A stretch of DNA of 64,000 bases from NCBI RefSeq assembly GCF_964340395.1, contig NC_135567.1:4219899-4283898 (forward strand), read 5' to 3'. Source of the DNA: Glandiceps talaboti (Eukaryota > Hemichordata > Enteropneusta > Spengelidae). Position 1 is the first letter of the stretch, and each line of letters starts with the position of its first letter. The notes beneath the pieces were generated by a model. That model had not been told where the DNA came from and did not search any database. It saw nothing but the letters and a program-made list of their open reading frames with translations. This document shows positions 36,086 through 47,300 of the stretch, one piece after another. Position numbers and translations under genes: made by a program.

Positions 36086-36489
36086 TATTATTAACCTTTT
36101 CAGGGCCACCACATCCTCCAAAAAGAGAACTACCAAACCACTAAACTATAGTTTCAACAAATAAAATCTTGAGAATAATCTCCCGATATGGATAGAAGAA
36201 AAATTTTCAAGACAAACACACGAAACACACTTTGGTAAATCATGAATAAATACAAGAGAAAATACAAACGATGGTTTTCCTCTAGTAGCCTCTGTTTGTA
36301 GATGTCTACAAACAAACATGTGTTTGTAGTATGGACTCATCAACTTCTCCAAAGATAGCTGACATCTCATTCCACAAACTAGGGTATTGCATTATTGAAA
36401 CATACATGGATAAAATATCACTTTGGACACGTTTCAGAGATGTCATATTCATGCTATTCAATGGCACACAAACCGAACTTAATATTTTG

Positions 36490-37200
36490 AGTGAAAAGAT
36501 AAATGAAATTCACCCAACATGAAAATTTTTGTCGGTCAGCTCAGAAACGGAAGTGCTATGCCATGATTTGGTGATTTACAAAGGTCATAGGTTCAAACAA
36601 ACCAAAAGGTTGGATATCAAGACTCACACCAAACTAGTCTACTAGTTCCTATACAATATCGATCATTATGATTTATACAATGTGTGGTTATATAGAAACC
36701 ACATTCTGGTCATCCAGACTACACCAAACCGACTGACACTTTTCAGTATCTCCACAGACACCCAAACACATGTCACCCAAATTCAGCCTTTAATGGTTGT
36801 TATTAAATTGAAACAATGAGGTATGAACGTGCAGTGACGAAGGCGATTTCCAAAACAAATTGAAATTCTTCATAAACAAATTGACACAAGAGGATACAAC
36901 AAATCAGAAGTGATTCGCTCATTAGGTCCATTATGAGAATAGGGAGACATTTCTAAAATCAACTCAAGAGATTCCTCTAGTTTTCAAAACAACATATACA
37001 GTCCCAACATCAAAGCGTCTAAACTAAAAGGCACATTAACAAAACATTGCGAACTGCTAGAAAATAATGTAACCTTGAACCAACTCTACCTGACCAAACC
37101 AATCATAGCACAGAATAGAACGAAACAAAAATCTTAAAGACATACTTCTCACAACTAAACTGAAGTCCTCTACCTCTAAAAGCAAGGCTGAAAACAGCCT
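36490..37200 (+). pseudogene. Penelope-like retroelement, C-terminal reverse transcriptase remnant
   Basis: The plus strand carries, across several frames, DTFQYLHRHPNTCHPNSAF, then CSDEGDFQNKLKFFINKLT followed by RGYNKSEVI, IPLVFKTTY, LTKHCELLENN, and KPIIA followed by NRTK and KNLKDILLTTKLK. The order 'H..SCHP', 'DF...L...F..RGY', 'LKKHW..L' and 'AFRRPKNLRDLLV' is the hallmark of Penelope-like elements with GIY-YIG nucleases. The copy is riddled with frameshifts and stops, and the GIY-YIG part was not found. Confidence 0.75.
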
Positions 37201-37439
37201 TGCTGATCATAATGTGATTGAAATACTAGTATCTCTACTTGAGGAATAATATTAAATTTTTGGCCAAACAAATGCGAGAATGCTGTCTTGTTGGACATAA
37301 CTGCGACTGATGAAGGACCCCAACAGCCGGTCACAAACGTCTTAAAATAACGGTAAACTAGGTATCGACCAGGGGACTTATCGCCAATGTCTTTCCTGCT
37401 AACCTACCCTTATACCAGGGTCAATAACCTTGACAAACA

Positions 37440-37610
37440 AGTCACTTGGCTAACTGAACTTTAAACCAATTTATCATACCAATTTAACAAAATAATCAGC
37501 TTCAGAAAATGCTTCCACTTATTAACAAACTTGAATTAACAACCCTGTGATTATATGGTAAACGCAATGTCATAAACTTATTTAATATTAATGGTGTTCG
37601 GAGTCTCCTT
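37440..37610 (+). repeat. Right direct repeat flanking the Penelope-like remnant
   Basis: Direct repeat of 35890-36085. Penelope-like elements often have long direct terminal repeats (pseudo-LTRs), so this pair could be such ends, or an older unrelated repeat. Confidence 0.7.
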
Positions 37611-38823
37611 CCTTTTCTTACCGCCCAAATTTAGCTGATTTCAGCACATCACAACATATTTTATATTTTTTTTACTTTCTGTCTGTTTGAACGTTTTTTT
37701 TTCTCAAGCTATTATGGGATCAATTTGTTTTCCTCCACTTGCTGACAACTGTTTTTCTCAACCCCCCCCCCCTCGAAATCAATTAATAGTTCACCCCTTA
37801 GGACCTCTGACTCTCACCAAATCAGCTTGCTTCCTCTATTTCGAACACCAATCTCGCAACCTGATTCGCTCGTCGAAATGGATTTAGAGAGAGGTCTTGG
37901 CGGCGACAGTAGGGAGCCCTCCATGACGCTCTCAGGAGAGGGAACATATTGAATATGAGCGAGTGCTTCCGCGTCCTTCCGAGCTAGCAACGGATATCAA
38001 TCGGTCGTCTACTCGTGCTCGCGCTTTGTTTTGAAATTGCGCCACCAACATCGATGTAAGGTAAAGCAGGACGATACGGTTCGGCACACGACCCAATGTT
38101 GTTCCACAGTGAGAAAGACGAGGTTTTCAGGAGTTTCAAGTGTTTGTATTGATACTTTCGTTGAATCTGAAGATTATTACATCAAAAGAAGGCAGTGGAC
38201 ACTGAAAATACACATCACCAGTAAGCTTTATTGCAAAACTATACAGTCACGATCGTTCGCTCACCTTTCATGCACATACATTGCTTATGCGTACGTAATA
38301 TACTAATAATACATCATTGTACATTGCACAATTTGTATCCCATATTGTTATTCGATTATAAATATCCATAATCATAGATTTATTGTTCCATGATGCCGAT
38401 GACTGATGTAATTTGCACATAATTTGAAATTACAGGAGGCCAGCCAGGTAACCTCTTTGTATATTTGAAATCCATGTCGTCAAAATGTGAACTTGCTTCA
38501 CTGAACAAGAGTAGTGTGTACTTGCACTGGACAATAATGTAAAGAAGAAATGGAAAAACAAGTACTACAAAGAATATTTTTTTTAATATTCTCAGTTTAA
38601 AATGAATTAGTACAGTTGATTAAATATCTCCCATTTGTTGTAAATATTTCATTGGGTTGAAAAAATTGTTCAATATCAGTTCTGTACAATTAATTTCAAT
38701 AGTATATTAAAGCTATACCAGTAATACCAGTATATATTTGTTATTTATAATGTAATGTGAGGTAAAATATGAAATAAATTACTGACACACTACTCAACAT
38801 TGTTTTTACAATTCATTTGACAG
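37611..38823. other. CpG-richer patch (about 37880-38110) and AT-rich flank
   Basis: GC and CpG rise between about 37880 and 38110, which could mark a promoter. A short ATG frame at 37878 closes after two dozen codons. A long open frame at 37959-38220 has no ATG but ends at a GTAAGC donor in the phase needed by the exon at 38824. I do not call it as a gene. Confidence 0.3.
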
Positions 38824-39017
38824 TTGTTTGTTATTGCATGTACAGGAAATTATTTGTAAGCAAAGAGAATGAATACAAGTTACCAGTGACAAAATCTAAG
38901 TCACAATTTGAAACTTCATATATTGTTACAATTCACCCCACATTGACCTATGATTACAAGTTAGGTGTTATTAAATACCAGTTGTCTGGCCTAGAACCAA
39001 AGAATAATCCTTTGTAA
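38824..39017 (+). CDS. Candidate terminal exon, plus strand, unrecognised
   Basis: After a T-rich tract and an acceptor (TTGACAG ending at 38823), the plus strand is open in phase 1 to a TAA at 39015. It encodes CYCMYRKLFVSKENEYKLPV, then SYIVTIHPTLTYDYKLGVIK and a LEPKNNPL end. A second acceptor (GTACAG, about 38840-38845) would also serve. The peptide has balanced composition and a hydrophobic/polar alternation typical of beta-rich domains. I do not recognise a family. An upstream partner exon is uncertain. Confidence 0.3.
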
Positions 39018-39302
39018 ACCTCCTGATTCAACTGATAAGATAAACACTGATGTATGACCTGGGGATTGAAATCCTTGCCTTTGATTACTAGTATTTAAAA
39101 TCATTTCCTGTACATACTGTGTAACAGATGTTGATGATCAGATCACATTATATTTAGTGTTTTAGTTCTCTACTATTTATTGAGTAACAGAGACAGACAT
39201 AGTTTCCTCTTCTTTTCTTTTTTAACTAAAACAAAACACATTCATATGACTGCTCTGAAAGTTCTTAGCTTTCTAGTATACTATTAAATCTATCAAATCT
39301 AT
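39018..39302. other. Non-coding stretch
   Basis: No gene or repeat recognised. It could be a 3' UTR of the candidate exon before it. Confidence 0.35.
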
Positions 39303-39902
39303 CAATGGTGTTGTAGCCCAACTGTACCATACAGTTTTAAAAATGTGTAATACACGGTGAGCCATTCGAGGTATAGGTGGTTATTTGTTGTCTATTAATC
39401 CCTGTTGTTATCTTTACAATATATGTGATAATTTGGCTGTTGCTATGTGTGGTCTCGTTGCTAGGCACATTTGCATATATTTTAGAATGCTTATTCATTT
39501 GTCTATAATTCTTGTTATCTTTACAATATACGTGATTATTTGACTGTTGCTATGGGCATGGTCTTGTTTGTAGGCAAATCTATATACATTTTTGAATGAT
39601 TATTCAATTGTCTATTAATCCCTATTGTTATCTTTGCATAATGTTATCAATTTGCTGTTGCTATGGGTGTGGTCTTGTTGCTAAGCACATTTGCATACAT
39701 TTCTGAATGTTTATTCAATTGTCTATTAATCCCAGAGGTTATCTTGGTGAAATACATCACCGTTTGGCTGATGCTATAGTTGTGGTCATGGTTGCTAAGG
39801 ACATTTTTAGCACAACTCAACTGAGGCTCAGTAGTGCTATAGGGATCGCCCAGCATCTGTCTTTCTGTCTATCTGTGTGTGTGGATGTGTGTGTGTGTGT
39901 GT
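39303..39902 (+). mobile_element. Helitron-like tandem-repeat element, copy H2, abutting an inverted 3' end
   Basis: The copy starts with 'CAATGGTGTTGTAGCCCAAC' and has four to five units with 'TTTGGCTGTTGCTATG'. At about 39808 it switches to the family's 3' terminus in opposite orientation: TTTTAGCACAACTCAACTGA, then 'GGGATCGCC' and a TCTG/GT-rich microsatellite. So part of a minus-strand copy is joined here, possibly by nested insertion. Confidence 0.65.
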
Positions 39903-39922
39903 AAATAAAATAAAGTACAAAT

Positions 39923-40860
39923 ACCAGTAATGGCATTGTAGCACAACTGTACAACAGTTTGTAAAAATGTTTATCCATATGCTAGTCCATGCTAACAATA
40001 GGTCTTCATTTCTTAAATGGCTATCCAGTTGCCTAACCAACTATGTTGCTATCTTTGTGATATACATGATCATTTGGCTGTTGCTATGGGCGTGGTCTTG
40101 TTGCTAGGAACATTTGTGTATATTTTTTGAATGTTTATTCATTTGTCTTTCAATTCCAGTTATCTTTGCAATATACATGATTATTTTCCTGTTGCTATGG
40201 GCGTGGTCTTGTTGCTAGGCAACTTTACATACATTTGCTGACTGTTTATTCAATTGTCTATTAATCCCTGTTGATATCTTTGTGAAATACACTACTGTTT
40301 GGCTGTTGTTATGGGCGTGGTCATGGTTGCTACGGATATTTGCATAATTTTTCGAATGTTTACTCACGTACCTACCAGATGGTGTTGTTATTTGATCAAA
40401 ATATAGTGCCATTTGGTTGTTGTTAAGGGCGTGGTCATGGTTGCTAGTGCCAATTGTGTCAAAATATTTTGAGGAAAACCTGCAGAATAACACTTCTAGA
40501 AATATCTCACCAAGTTTCAGTCTCATTGACCAAGTACTTTTTGAGATATAAATTTTTGACCAAAATTCACATTTTTACACCTAATTTGCATATTGCTAAT
40601 GAGATCATTACATGGTTAATATTTCTTCATCTATACACCAACAGATGCATCCGTGTTAAATTAAATTGGAATTATAGGTTTTTGACCAAAAAGACACATT
40701 TTTAGCCCTAATTTGAATATTTCTGAGGAATCATCATGTCATAAACAAATCTTAATTTACTCATCCCTAAGAATGTTCCCATCAAATTTCATGCTAATCT
40801 GCCCAGTAGTTTTGGAGTTTAGGTTTCAGACACTATGCCATGCCTATAGCTAACAAGCGA
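39923..40860 (+). mobile_element. Helitron-like tandem-repeat element, copy H3
   Basis: It begins with 'AATGGCATTGTAGCACAACT'. About four 112-bp units with 'GCTATGGGCGTGGTC' follow, then the second module type ('TTTGACCAAAATTCACATTT', 'ACCTAATTTGCATATTGC'), up to 'ATCTGCCCAGTAGTTTTGGA'. The 3' hairpin end is missing. It runs into a different repeat at about 40850. Confidence 0.7.
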
Positions 40861-41060
40861 CCTATGGGTCAGAATAGCTCCGCCGTTCTTTTTAGTTTTT
40901 ATTCTGGTAGCGATGTAATAAAGTGGTTAGTGGTTTCATATGATGTCTCACTATAAAACACATTTTACACAGAAAGTTGGTAAAATATTGTACTTTTATA
41001 CCATAGTCACCATGTTATAAAAAAATTTACTGTTATGAAAATTACACAAAATCTCAGAAA
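40850..41060. repeat. Interspersed repeat shared with 57130-57370
   Basis: 'GTCAGAATAGCTCCGC' followed further on by 'GTAATAAAGTGGTTAGTG', 'TTTCATATGATG' and 'CACAGAAAGTTGGTAAAATA' occurs in both places in the same order, with an extra GT/G-rich insertion at 57180-57215. Confidence 0.75.
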
Positions 41061-41747
41061 AATAATGACTGGGAAATGTGCACACACACACACACACACA
41101 TACACACACACACACACAGAAATTTTGAGGTTGGCTATAAATAATTCCAGTGTCTTACAGCTTTAACCCTGGAAAATTTTAATAATGAATAGGGATCTAA
41201 AATAATTTTGAGGCAATTCGAATTTCAATTTTCTAACAAATTTACCAAAAACACTGTCCATAAGCTTATTTGTCAACAACATTCAACTTGTAGTAGACAT
41301 AACATCGTCTAATATTTAAATTTACGGAGTGTCTTGTGACCTGCGCCTGTCAGCAGACTCGGCCATTTTTTTTTCATCATTCCATTGTATTAATAAACTT
41401 TTCTTTCTCTACAGATTTATAACTCTAATCTCAATTTTTGCACATCGATTTTTTTCAATCACAGTTTTTGATTAGTTTTCTCAAAAAATCTAAAGTTGTT
41501 TCAATCAAACTAAATATGACTGCAGTTTCAAAACTCTAAAAAGTTGCGTATATCCACACATACGCATCACGTTTAGATGAAATCTCGGGATACGTGAGAC
41601 ATCGCAATAGTTTGTGACATCACCACCCACCATTTTTGAAATTTTCATCGTCGTGCTATGTACAATGTCAAACTACTAAGTAAAAGTGTTTTCAGAGTAA
41701 AATTGAACAGAAAACTAATGATCGGACACAACGTCAACACTTTATAA
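41061..41747. other. Non-coding stretch with a (CA)n run
   Basis: (CA)n occupies about 41081-41118. No gene is recognised in the remainder up to the truncation point of the LINE fragment. Confidence 0.4.
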
Positions 41748-42701
41748 AAAGGTATATGCAGCTGTTTTACAATCCCTTGTGGAGTTCCACAGGGATCCAT
41801 CCTAGGCCCACTTCTCTTTTTAGTTTATATCAATGACATCAGCAAATCTTCTGAACAATTCAAATTCAGGTTATTTGCTGATGACACCAATTTGTTTTAT
41901 TCAGAAAAAACACATAAAATTGACATAGATACTATTAATACTGAGTTTAATAAAGTGCATACCTGGTGCAAGTCTAATAAACTAACTATTAATATTGACA
42001 AAACAAATTACATCATTTTTAAAACGACCAATAGAAAGTGCAACATTGAGGGCGCTTTATCTGTCGGTGATCTGCCAATACAAAATGTTCCATCAGCCGT
42101 TTATCTCGGGGTAACTCTTGACCCCTCACTAGCCTGGAAATCCCATATTGATACAGTCATTAAGAAAGTCAGCCAAAAAGTAGGCCTTATCTCATATTTA
42201 CGCCATTATCTCCCTAAATCAACTATGTTACTTTTGTACAATTGCTTTATTCTTCCCCATATAATGTATTGTATTGAAATTTGGGGCAATGCATATAAAA
42301 CTCACTTAGACCGCATTTTTAAATTACAAAAAAGACTCGTTAGACTGATCACCTTTTCTGATCCAAACACACCCAGTGCTCCTTTATTCCGACAACTTGG
42401 CATTCTTAACATTTATAAGCTTTGTAAATTCCAAACTTGTGTATTTGCTTTTGATTTAAAGACAGGTCATTATGCTCATTCAATAGATCGTTATGCTACC
42501 TCTATATCACATTCATATAATACACGTCTTGCCACTGGCGACAACTTCGTTATTCCAAAAGTAAATTTAAGTACAACTCAAAACAACATTTATTACTCTA
42601 TCGCAAAACACTGGAACGAAACTCCAAATCTGATAAAATCAATAACCTCAAGAAATTTATTTAAAAAGTCGCTTAGAAATTATCTTTTGAACACAGTATA
42701 G
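41748..42701 (+). pseudogene. C-terminal half of an L2/CR1-like LINE ORF2, uninterrupted
   Basis: The frame is open for 317 codons from the truncation point. It opens with CGVPQGSILGPLLFLVYIND, then FRLFADDTNLF with the catalytic DD, WCKSNKLTINIDKTNYIIF, VYLGVTLDPSLAWKSHI, LPHIMYCIEIWGNAY and LFRQLGILNIYKLCKFQ, and it ends NYLLNTV. It aligns block by block with the 581-codon part of LINE copy A. The endonuclease and the first reverse transcriptase blocks are absent, as expected for a 5'-truncated insertion. With no internal stop it is a young copy. Confidence 0.88.
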
Positions 42702-42925
42702 TGAAAATCCTGTATCATATTTTTTCTTTCTAATGTAAGTTTCAGTCTTTGTTGACACTGTAAATATATTTAATGTATATCTAATGTATATAAGATGGCA
42801 AAATTTACTGCTTTCATTTAACAAGTGTATGTATTCAGGGCCAGAGACTCGATTAGTTCCACTAGAACTACCTCTCTGGTCCTCACCAATCATGTACATG
42901 TACATTTATTCTTGGTGAAATAAAC

Positions 42926-42955
<30 letters not shown>
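41748..42955 (+). mobile_element. 5'-truncated L2/CR1-like LINE (copy D) with AATAAA and (TTA)n tail
   Basis: The reverse transcriptase part is followed by about 220 nt of 3' UTR, then 'GGTGAAATAAACTTATTATT' and a (TTA)n run to about 42955. Short 3' microsatellite tails instead of poly(A) are typical of CR1/L2-type elements. Confidence 0.85.
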
Positions 42956-42956
<1 letters not shown>

Positions 42957-44139
42957 TTTTTTGACGACGCTGAAGAATGCTAGTTGAAAGTTTGCAGCAT
43001 CGTGTTTGCCCTGTAATTCACACGTACTGTACATGTGGATATCAATGTATAGCGTCAGCTGTTGTCAGTTCACACTTCGTCTTTAGAAATAGTTGAGTAT
43101 TTGTCATTATTGTAATTAATGGTCGTCTACATTGTTCTTTTCCAAAGACACTTTTTAATACTTCATTATATTTTAAATCAATGCGACCATGTGGGCAGAA
43201 AATGAAAGTACAATTATTAAAGTGAGTGTGGGGGGTCGATGGTAACCAAATTGTGACACTTGAAGGTGGTGGTCAGCAACCTTTGAGTGGTGGCCGCCAA
43301 GACTGAGTCCCGGACGCTAGCGACCGGTGCCGACCGGTGTTGGCAGATCCCTGCATATTATCTGAAAACATCAAACTTTTATAGTGGGTCTAAAGTGTGA
43401 TTTTAGTGAGTACCAAGAACTCCACGTTGCTTGCTGCTGGTTGTGGAAAATTGCCCGGTCAGATCAAGCAAGCTTCAACTTCCGGGTCAAATCAGTTGTT
43501 TTCTACCGAAAATTCTTGAACGGTCCGGACCGTTACACAACGATCCTACTAAATTTACTTGCCATGGTTATTTAAAACACATAAAAATCCACCTTTTTGT
43601 GAAATTTGTAAACTTTCCGGTCCGTATTGAGGAAACTATGACTCGAGCGAAAACCGGGTCAAAATTTCAAGGCCTCAAGTATACGTCCCGAATTTGTCGG
43701 AAAATCGGTATTCCTAAATGTAATGCCAAAATTTATTTTGTTGGCACGAAAGAAGAGATGTCAGTTGAGGTTTAGGCGTTTTAGTATCTAAAATGGGGGA
43801 CTCTAGTGAAAGTTACGGCGAGTTGAAAATACCAAAAAATAAGGCCCGTGAGCAGCCATTCAAACTGTAACAGTCGCTATATGGAGGATAGATTGTATGC
43901 AAAAGAGACCGGATGTTGCGGACTGGCTGATTATGTAGAAGGGGTGCCGAATTTGGATTTGCAACCCTGTTTCGAACAAACACTTGTCATTTGGGCGACC
44001 AATGCGTAGAATTATGAGTATAGCACATATTACATTGCTTGTTTGACGCCAATAGTGTCTTTTGAAAAGTGGCAGTTTACTTAAAGTCTCGTCGACTGAT
44101 TTCCAATATGGCGTCGGTCACAATGCTCATTAACATACT
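42956..44139. other. Non-coding stretch
   Basis: No gene accepted. A short frame from ATG at 43793 (MGDSSESYGELKIPKNKARE and five more residues) could be a first exon with a weak donor (CT|GTAACA), but nothing confirms it. A longer frame at 43431-43775 is judged chance. Confidence 0.3.
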
Positions 44140-44560
44140 AATTTTTTTGTTAAATTACAAGAAAAAAATCATAAAAAATAAAAATGAAGATGTGCTGACT
44201 TGAAATTAACAAATCTGAGTAAGCTACCCCCTGCGCATCAACACACCAGATATCAAAGCAATCTGACAGGTAGTATTTTAGGAGATGATGAAAATGTCAT
44301 TTTTTGAAAAAAAATCATAAAAATTGAAAATAGCACAGATCAACTTGGCATGAACAAATCTGAATAGCCTCCCCCCCCTCCCAAGGGAACATGCACACCA
44401 AATATCGAAGAATTCTGACTGTCACTTTCGGAGAAGATGATGAAAATATAAATATTTGACGGACACCAATGATTCCACCTATACTCTATTCCTTAATACA
44501 CACCTATACCTAAAGCTATGCTTTCAGCTTTCACTGACAGCGGAGCTAAAAAGACAAGTT
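44140..44560. repeat. Element with two imperfect tandem units and an AGCTAAAA end
   Basis: 'AAAAAATCATAAAAA' followed by 'AACAAATCTGA', a C-rich stretch, 'CAAATATCGAAGAATTCTGA'-like text and 'GGAGATGATGAAAAT' is repeated twice with a period of about 160 bp. The stretch ends in 'CACTGACAGCGGAGCTAAAA'. That end resembles, inverted, the 'AGAATAGCTCCGC' start of the repeats at 40850 and 57130. Confidence 0.6.
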
Positions 44561-44881
44561 ATAACAATTTGGGAAGGGTCAAAACAGGTGTGTATATATA
44601 TATTCAGGCCATAGATATATGTATTGGTGTATATTTGGCAATACATAGGTCATTTTAACACCTTGTGTATATCATTAATGAAACCATAACAACAACAAAT
44701 AATAGCAAAGACATAAAACACAACATGTATCTCATATTATCTTAACAAAGCCCATTTTTTAGAACAGGCAAAGTCAGAGAGGCCAAGCCAAAATGATTTG
44801 GTCTCATGCCATTTTGTTATTTGTGTGATTTTTTAAACCAAATTTACTGTGCAGATATAGTTTAATTTACCTAACAGCATA

Positions 44882-47300
44882 CACAGTGAACCTTGCACAC
44901 CCCTGTAACATTCATATACCTAGGGACAGCATTGTGCAAATAGCTGTACCATATCAGTGGAGCCACAGGGGGCTGTACCAGCTATGTGTACAATATCCCT
45001 GTAACAGCTCTGGCCAACACACTAGGTGTAAAATACTGTACCTAGATTTGACAGATGTATGACACTAGACTGGTATGGTAACATTAATGTAACATGGATG
45101 TGAAAAATAGCAATGCAGCATAATTAATTTATGTTTTTACAACATCCATGTACAAGAGCTTTTTCCCACAGCCATATACAAGACATGTTAGCATTGCTGT
45201 AACATAGGTATTTCCCACAGCCATGTCCCAGCTATGTGAGCAATGCTAGTCAGATATGAATAAAAGGGTTGCTATTATTCCAACATAGCTGTTAGGGACT
45301 GGTCAATTTCTTCGGCCTGGGGGGCCAGTGGATTGGGATTGGTGGTGGTGGGGGGGGGGGGGTCACCCTGTTTTTGAAATTGGCGGGGGGGGGTGTCATG
45401 CTGTTTTGAAAATTGTGGATGGGGGCGGGGGGTCATTGTGTTTTAGATTGTGATGGAAGAAAAAAATCCTTTCTACAATGGCGTATAGCCTTGTCTGAAA
45501 TGTGGTACATGTCAATATTTGTTCTTGTCCCTGTTTCTTACATGGATTCTTTAACATTACTTATTAGTTCAAACATAACTATACATAAATTATACATATT
45601 CATATACATGTACCAGTATTACCTAGCTACCACACTACATGTAGTTACAGAACATGTCATGTAAATGCTTGGCTGTTTCACAATCAATGCTTCACTTATA
45701 TTGCAGTTTGGGGCAAAAGTGAACTTTAAGGTTTCATAATGGTAATTTTCATAGATAGTTTATAAATGAAGTTAATCTAAATTGTTCTACTCATCATGTT
45801 ATTGACACTACAAATCACCACATCTCATCAGATTCCAGTTTCTATTATACACTAGGTATGACCACCTGAAGTTCTCTAACATACCGGTGACTTTATTATA
45901 CATGCAATATTAATGGCCCTATACTAATGTTACATGTCCATTTTATGTGATATGGGAAACTCATTTAAAACATACATTGACTTTAGCTTTTCGAAGCTTG
46001 GAAATAATTACCTCAAAGGTTATGAATAACCTAAACATTGCCTTAGTATCTCAAGCAAAAAACTCCAGATCTGCCAGGGGGAAAACCCCAATGACTGCCT
46101 CACCCCCAGAGGTCACTCATGCATTCAATCAACAATCAGATGCACCAACAACCTTTTTACTGTCATAATGGTATTAAACGTTTCTTAAATATTTTCATCC
46201 TATTCTAATTTGAGATGACATTGTCTTTTCAAGATGTGAAATGTTTGCCAAGTCTAAAATTGCCTTAATCTCCAAATCTTCCCTACCAATGATACTACCA
46301 TTAGATGTGCTGACCTTTACTACATGTATATAATGATGCCATTTAACTTTTTAAGAACATATTTCAACCCTTAGTGTAAGTTATAAAGAATAGTTTCTGA
46401 TACTTGCTGTCTTGTAATGCATGGATTAAGTTATTGCTTGAAAGGGTCTGAATAGCCTAAATATTGGTTATAAGAGTAAAAATCCTCCAGGGCTTCTAGA
46501 GGGAGACCCCCTCAGACCCCCGACAAGAGGTGGATATATCTCTGTCTCAAGCTCTTCCCCTCTTACTGTCAAGATGCTATCAAAGTATATTTCAAAAGTA
46601 TTTCAATCCTATGTAGTTGCTTTTTACATGTTGGCGTTGTCTTGTAAGGCTTGGAAATTATTGTCTGAAAGGGTCTGAATAGTCTCAAAATTGACTTTTC
46701 AGAGTAAAAAACCTCTAGGGCTTCTAGGGGGAGACCCCATATGACCCCCCCCCACATGAGGTGTACACATCCCAGTCTCAAGATCTTCCCCCTACCTCTT
46801 ACTGTCAAGATCCTATGAAACTATATTTCAAAAAATATTTCAATCTTATGTAGTTGCTTTTTACATGTTGGTGCTGTCTTGTAGAGCTTGGAAATTATTT
46901 TCTGAAAATGTCTGAATAGTCTCAAAATTGACTTTTAAGAGTTAACCTCCTGGGCTTCTAGGGGTCAGTGAGTTTTTATCAGCCCGATTTAAGAATCTAC
47001 CTCCCTCCCAAGGCTGGAAAAGCTGACATTTATGTGCACAACTGTGTGCTAGGTATGCAGTATACACAGCTATGGTACTCGGATATGCAAAATAGTCATG
47101 GCACAGGGGCGGTATTCCACATCCAACAAGCATATTTTTCACAACCATGTACCAGGGCTGTGGAAAAAGTTACCCTTTAAAGGGATTGTGAGGCACATAG
47201 GTGGTACATAGCTGTGCTCTTCTTCCTAGCACTAGGATGTGGTCACATCCTAGCAATATGATGTGCACATCCTGCTAGGATGTACAAGGTTCCAAGGTGT
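44882..47300. mobile_element. TIR element, minisatellite nearly contracted (copy M2), interrupted by a transposon
   Basis: The left end ('GTGAACCTTGCACACCCCTG') and right end ('TGTACAAGGTTCC') are inverted repeats. The left part to 45294 and the right part from 47030 are colinear with copy M1 at 33611-35769. Only about two 49-bp units are present (about 45170-45240). The interruption at 45295-47029 is the TIR transposon copy P1. Confidence 0.75.
45295..47029 (-). mobile_element. Non-autonomous TIR transposon copy P1, TTA target duplication
   Basis: The left end GGGACTGGTCAATTTCTTC is a close version of the family TIR. The right end has decayed (GGCTGGAAAAGCTGACA). TTA flanks both sides (45292-45294 and 47030-47032). 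The interior is colinear, in reverse, with copy P2 at 52784-54561, including the G-rich subterminal part and the tandem units with 'GGCTTCTAGGGGGAGACCCC'. It encodes no transposase. Confidence 0.8.

Noticed and set aside
37959-38220. Open frame ending at GTAAGC, phase-compatible with the exon at 38824
   Set aside because: It has no ATG and begins after a stop in CpG-rich DNA. Without transcript evidence the join is a guess.
43431-43775. 114-codon plus-strand frame
   Set aside because: No domain, no conserved-looking motif and no splice or start support. Composition is as expected for its GC-richer DNA.
46569-46808. Frames inside the TIR transposon (also near 53675-53926 and 59089-59283) as a transposase
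   Set aside because: They are short, follow the internal tandem units and contain no DDE or helix-turn-helix motif.
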